This document shows, one piece after another, positions 62,370-64,000 of a stretch of DNA of 64,000 nt (positions within the stretch are counted from its first letter, which is position 1; the number at the start of each line of letters is the position of its first letter). Origin of the DNA: [Phialemoniopsis] sp. UDSM-2020 (Eukaryota > Ascomycota > Sordariomycetes > Thyridiales > Thyridiaceae); the NCBI GenBank assembly GCA_018873225.1, contig JAEILZ010000009.1, positions 2,595,501 through 2,659,500 on the forward strand, read 5' to 3'. The notes below the pieces were generated by a model that was not told the origin of the DNA, made no database searches, and worked only from the letters and a program-made list of their open reading frames with translations. The translations under genes were made by a program, and so were the position numbers.

Positions 62370-63014
62370 TTACTTGATTTCCTTACTCTGAAGAATAGTC
62401 CCAAATGCGTCAGAGATCTCGGCGAGAGCGACCCTTGTCAGTTCGTCGGCTTTGACACCGGGTATGTCCCTGTCACCAACGGCATCTTCCGCAATCAAGA
62501 CATCCCAACCCCGTTCGGCGCCCTGACGAGCAGTCGTAGAGACGCAAACATGGGCCTAGATGTTTCCTTGCGTCAGCTTTGAGTACTACCAATTTCTTTC
62601 CAATAGGTCTAAACTTACCATATACCCAGTAAGCACTACCTTGCTCCGACCACTCGCCTTCAGAATGTCCTGCAGATCCGTCTCGGTAAAGGACCCAGGG
62701 TACTTCTTCGTCACGACGGACTCCCCATCGCGGGGTTTCAGCTCTGACAGCTCCTCGGCCAGCTCAGTCCCCGGCGTAAACACCGGCGCGCCCTCGGGCG
62801 TGGCGTGCACGACGTGGACGACGGGCGCGTTGGCGCTGCGATACCTATCGAGCAGCGAAGCGATCGCCGCGCGCGAGGCGTCGATGTTGGACACGCGCAG
62901 CTTACCGGTGGCGTACTCGTTCTGAGCGTCGACGATGACAAGGACGCTGTCGGCCGTCGAGGCGGTTGAGGGCTGGCGGCCGACGATGGAGCGGAAGGAT
63001 GCGGCGGAGGACAT
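62370..63014 (-). CDS. Isochorismatase-family cysteine hydrolase
   Basis: Exons 62619-63014 and 62370-62555 (63-bp intron) give 193 residues. The catalytic Asp is in VLVIVDAQNEYATG, the Lys in VVTKKYPGSF, and the nucleophilic Cys in TGYMAHVCVSTTARQGAERG, formed across the splice junction. All three triad residues are present. The family includes nicotinamidases, isochorismatases and N-carbamoyl hydrolases; this one cannot be narrowed further. The ATG at 63014 starts MSSAASFRS; the open frame reaches further upstream but without homology. Convergent with the F-box-like gene. Confidence 0.9.
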
Positions 63015-63626
63015 CTTCTGGGATAAAGAGTGGTTGCTGTACTGGCTTGATGATGATTCTGTTTGTGCTGTACTGATGTTATACTGTCTGTTAAGAATGC
63101 GATGATTTTTCTCTTTATGCATGTAGTCTGTGAAAGCCTATTCCCATATATGCATCATGTTATTCCGGTTAGCGGCGCGCGGGGTCAACCGAGCTATTCC
63201 GTAGTGAACGACTCCGTCCGGCTGGTACTTGAACTTAATCTCCACCACATTGGCCGGTATTGGCTGCATAGACTCCCTGAAACGAGATGGCGCGGTGGAC
63301 GGGAGCGCGTCCGCTGTCACGTCATGCTGGCCCTCTATGGTGGATGATGATAGGGTAGAGTACCACATTCGGGTCGCGCAACCCCGTATAGGCAGGTCCT
63401 CGAGACACCTGAATAGTGAGTCACAGCGGCGGCGGTCAGAGACATGCAGAACACAGTAAGCCGGTAAACAAATTGTTCCAGTACATATATCAAACTTCAC
63501 CGCCTATGAAGAATGTTCGCAATCAAGAGCGTCGGTCGGGCGAGCTGAGCATTTGGTTCAATTCACACTCTTGAACAGCTTACGACCTTCCTCCCAGCCA
63601 CCTTTGTCCGGAGCTCGAACTTCGCA
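63015..63626. promoter_or_regulatory. Divergent promoter, isochorismatase / GrpB
   Basis: 612 bp between divergent starts; no gene or clear operator recognised. Confidence 0.45.
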
Positions 63627-64000
63627 ATGCCTTCACTCGCTGAGATAAGATGGATCACCGAGCAAATTGATGTAAAGCTCGAAGATGTCGAGCGGGTGTC
63701 GCACCGGGAACCGCTGCCCATCGAGATCGTAGAGCCCGATCCGGAGTGGCCCGCCAAGTTCGAGCGCGTGGCGACGCTCATCTGGGACGCCATCGGGCCC
63801 GTCGCCGTCTCCGTCACGCACGTCGGCTCCACCTCGGTGCCGGGCCTGCCGGCCAAGGCCATCATCGACGTTGACCTAATCGTTCAGGACCCGAGCGACG
63901 AGGCGGCCTACGTGCCCGCGCTGGAGAAGGCCGGCTTCCAATTCCTCTTCCGCGAGCCCAAGTGGCACGACCACCGCTTCTTCGGGCATGTTGAGCCCTA
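63627..64000 (+). CDS. GrpB (UPF0157) family protein, partial at window edge
   Basis: The frame is open from the ATG at 63627 to the last base, about 124 codons. The family signature HVGSTSVPGLPAK followed by IIDVDLIV belongs to GrpB proteins, a branch of the nucleotidyltransferase superfamily. Upstream is PIEIVEPDPEWPAKFE, the usual N-terminal segment, and downstream HDHRFFGHV. The function of the family is poorly known; fungal and bacterial copies are often single-domain. The 3' end lies outside the window. Confidence 0.85.
   Translation, partial: MPSLAEIRWITEQIDVKLEDVERVSHREPLPIEIVEPDPEWPAKFERVATLIWDAIGPVAVSVTHVGSTSVPGLPAKAIIDVDLIVQDPSDEAAYVPALEKAGFQFLFREPKWHDHRFFGHVEP

Overview
The window comes from a filamentous ascomycete, most likely a sordariomycete. 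The genes carry many short introns of about 46-93 bp with GT..AG borders and CTAAC/CTGAC-like branch points. There are three Zn2Cys6 regulators, MFS transporters, small secreted proteins, and fungal orthologues of Fip1, Nup49, Rpc31, Hsm3 and Sec7. I rebuilt gene models by joining exons across reading frames; every model given closes in frame. No tRNA, rRNA, CRISPR array, transposon or viral gene was recognised.

Region 1 (about 0.3-18.6 kb) is an accessory block that looks catabolic. It holds an isocitrate/isopropylmalate-type dehydrogenase divergent from a class II aldolase-like gene, a Zn2Cys6 factor, a dihydroxyacetone kinase, a Dabb-domain protein, a small secreted protein, an amidohydrolase with a signal peptide, an anion-symporter-type MFS carrier, a metallo-beta-lactamase-fold hydrolase, a second Zn2Cys6 factor and a type II haloacid dehalogenase. 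The kinase and aldolase could meet at dihydroxyacetone phosphate. Two near-identical 17-bp palindromes of the form CGG-N7-CCG lie in the dehydrogenase/aldolase promoter and in the first regulator's own promoter. Weaker sites with the same spacing lie in other promoters of the block. This is the best candidate here for an undescribed regulated system.

Region 2 (about 19.7-37.5 kb) is mostly housekeeping: a disordered Gln/Gly/Tyr-rich nuclear-type protein, Fip1 (mRNA polyadenylation) divergent from Nup49 (nuclear pore), Rpc31 (RNA polymerase III), Hsm3 (proteasome assembly/mismatch repair), Sec7 (Golgi ARF exchange factor) and the E2 subunit of mitochondrial pyruvate dehydrogenase.

Region 3 (about 38.2-64 kb) is mixed. 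It has a divergent pair of an MFS carrier and a Zn2Cys6 regulator, whose first intron needs a GC donor or hides a frameshift. Two related secreted proteins follow, each with two copies of a DCxGC domain separated by a dibasic, Kex2-like site. After them come a SET/MYND protein, a small Gly-rich protein, a proline-rich disordered protein, a 1000-residue Hst3/Hst4-type sirtuin with a large insert, a GH131 glucanase, an F-box/LRR-like protein, an isochorismatase-family hydrolase, and the start of a GrpB-family protein cut by the window edge.
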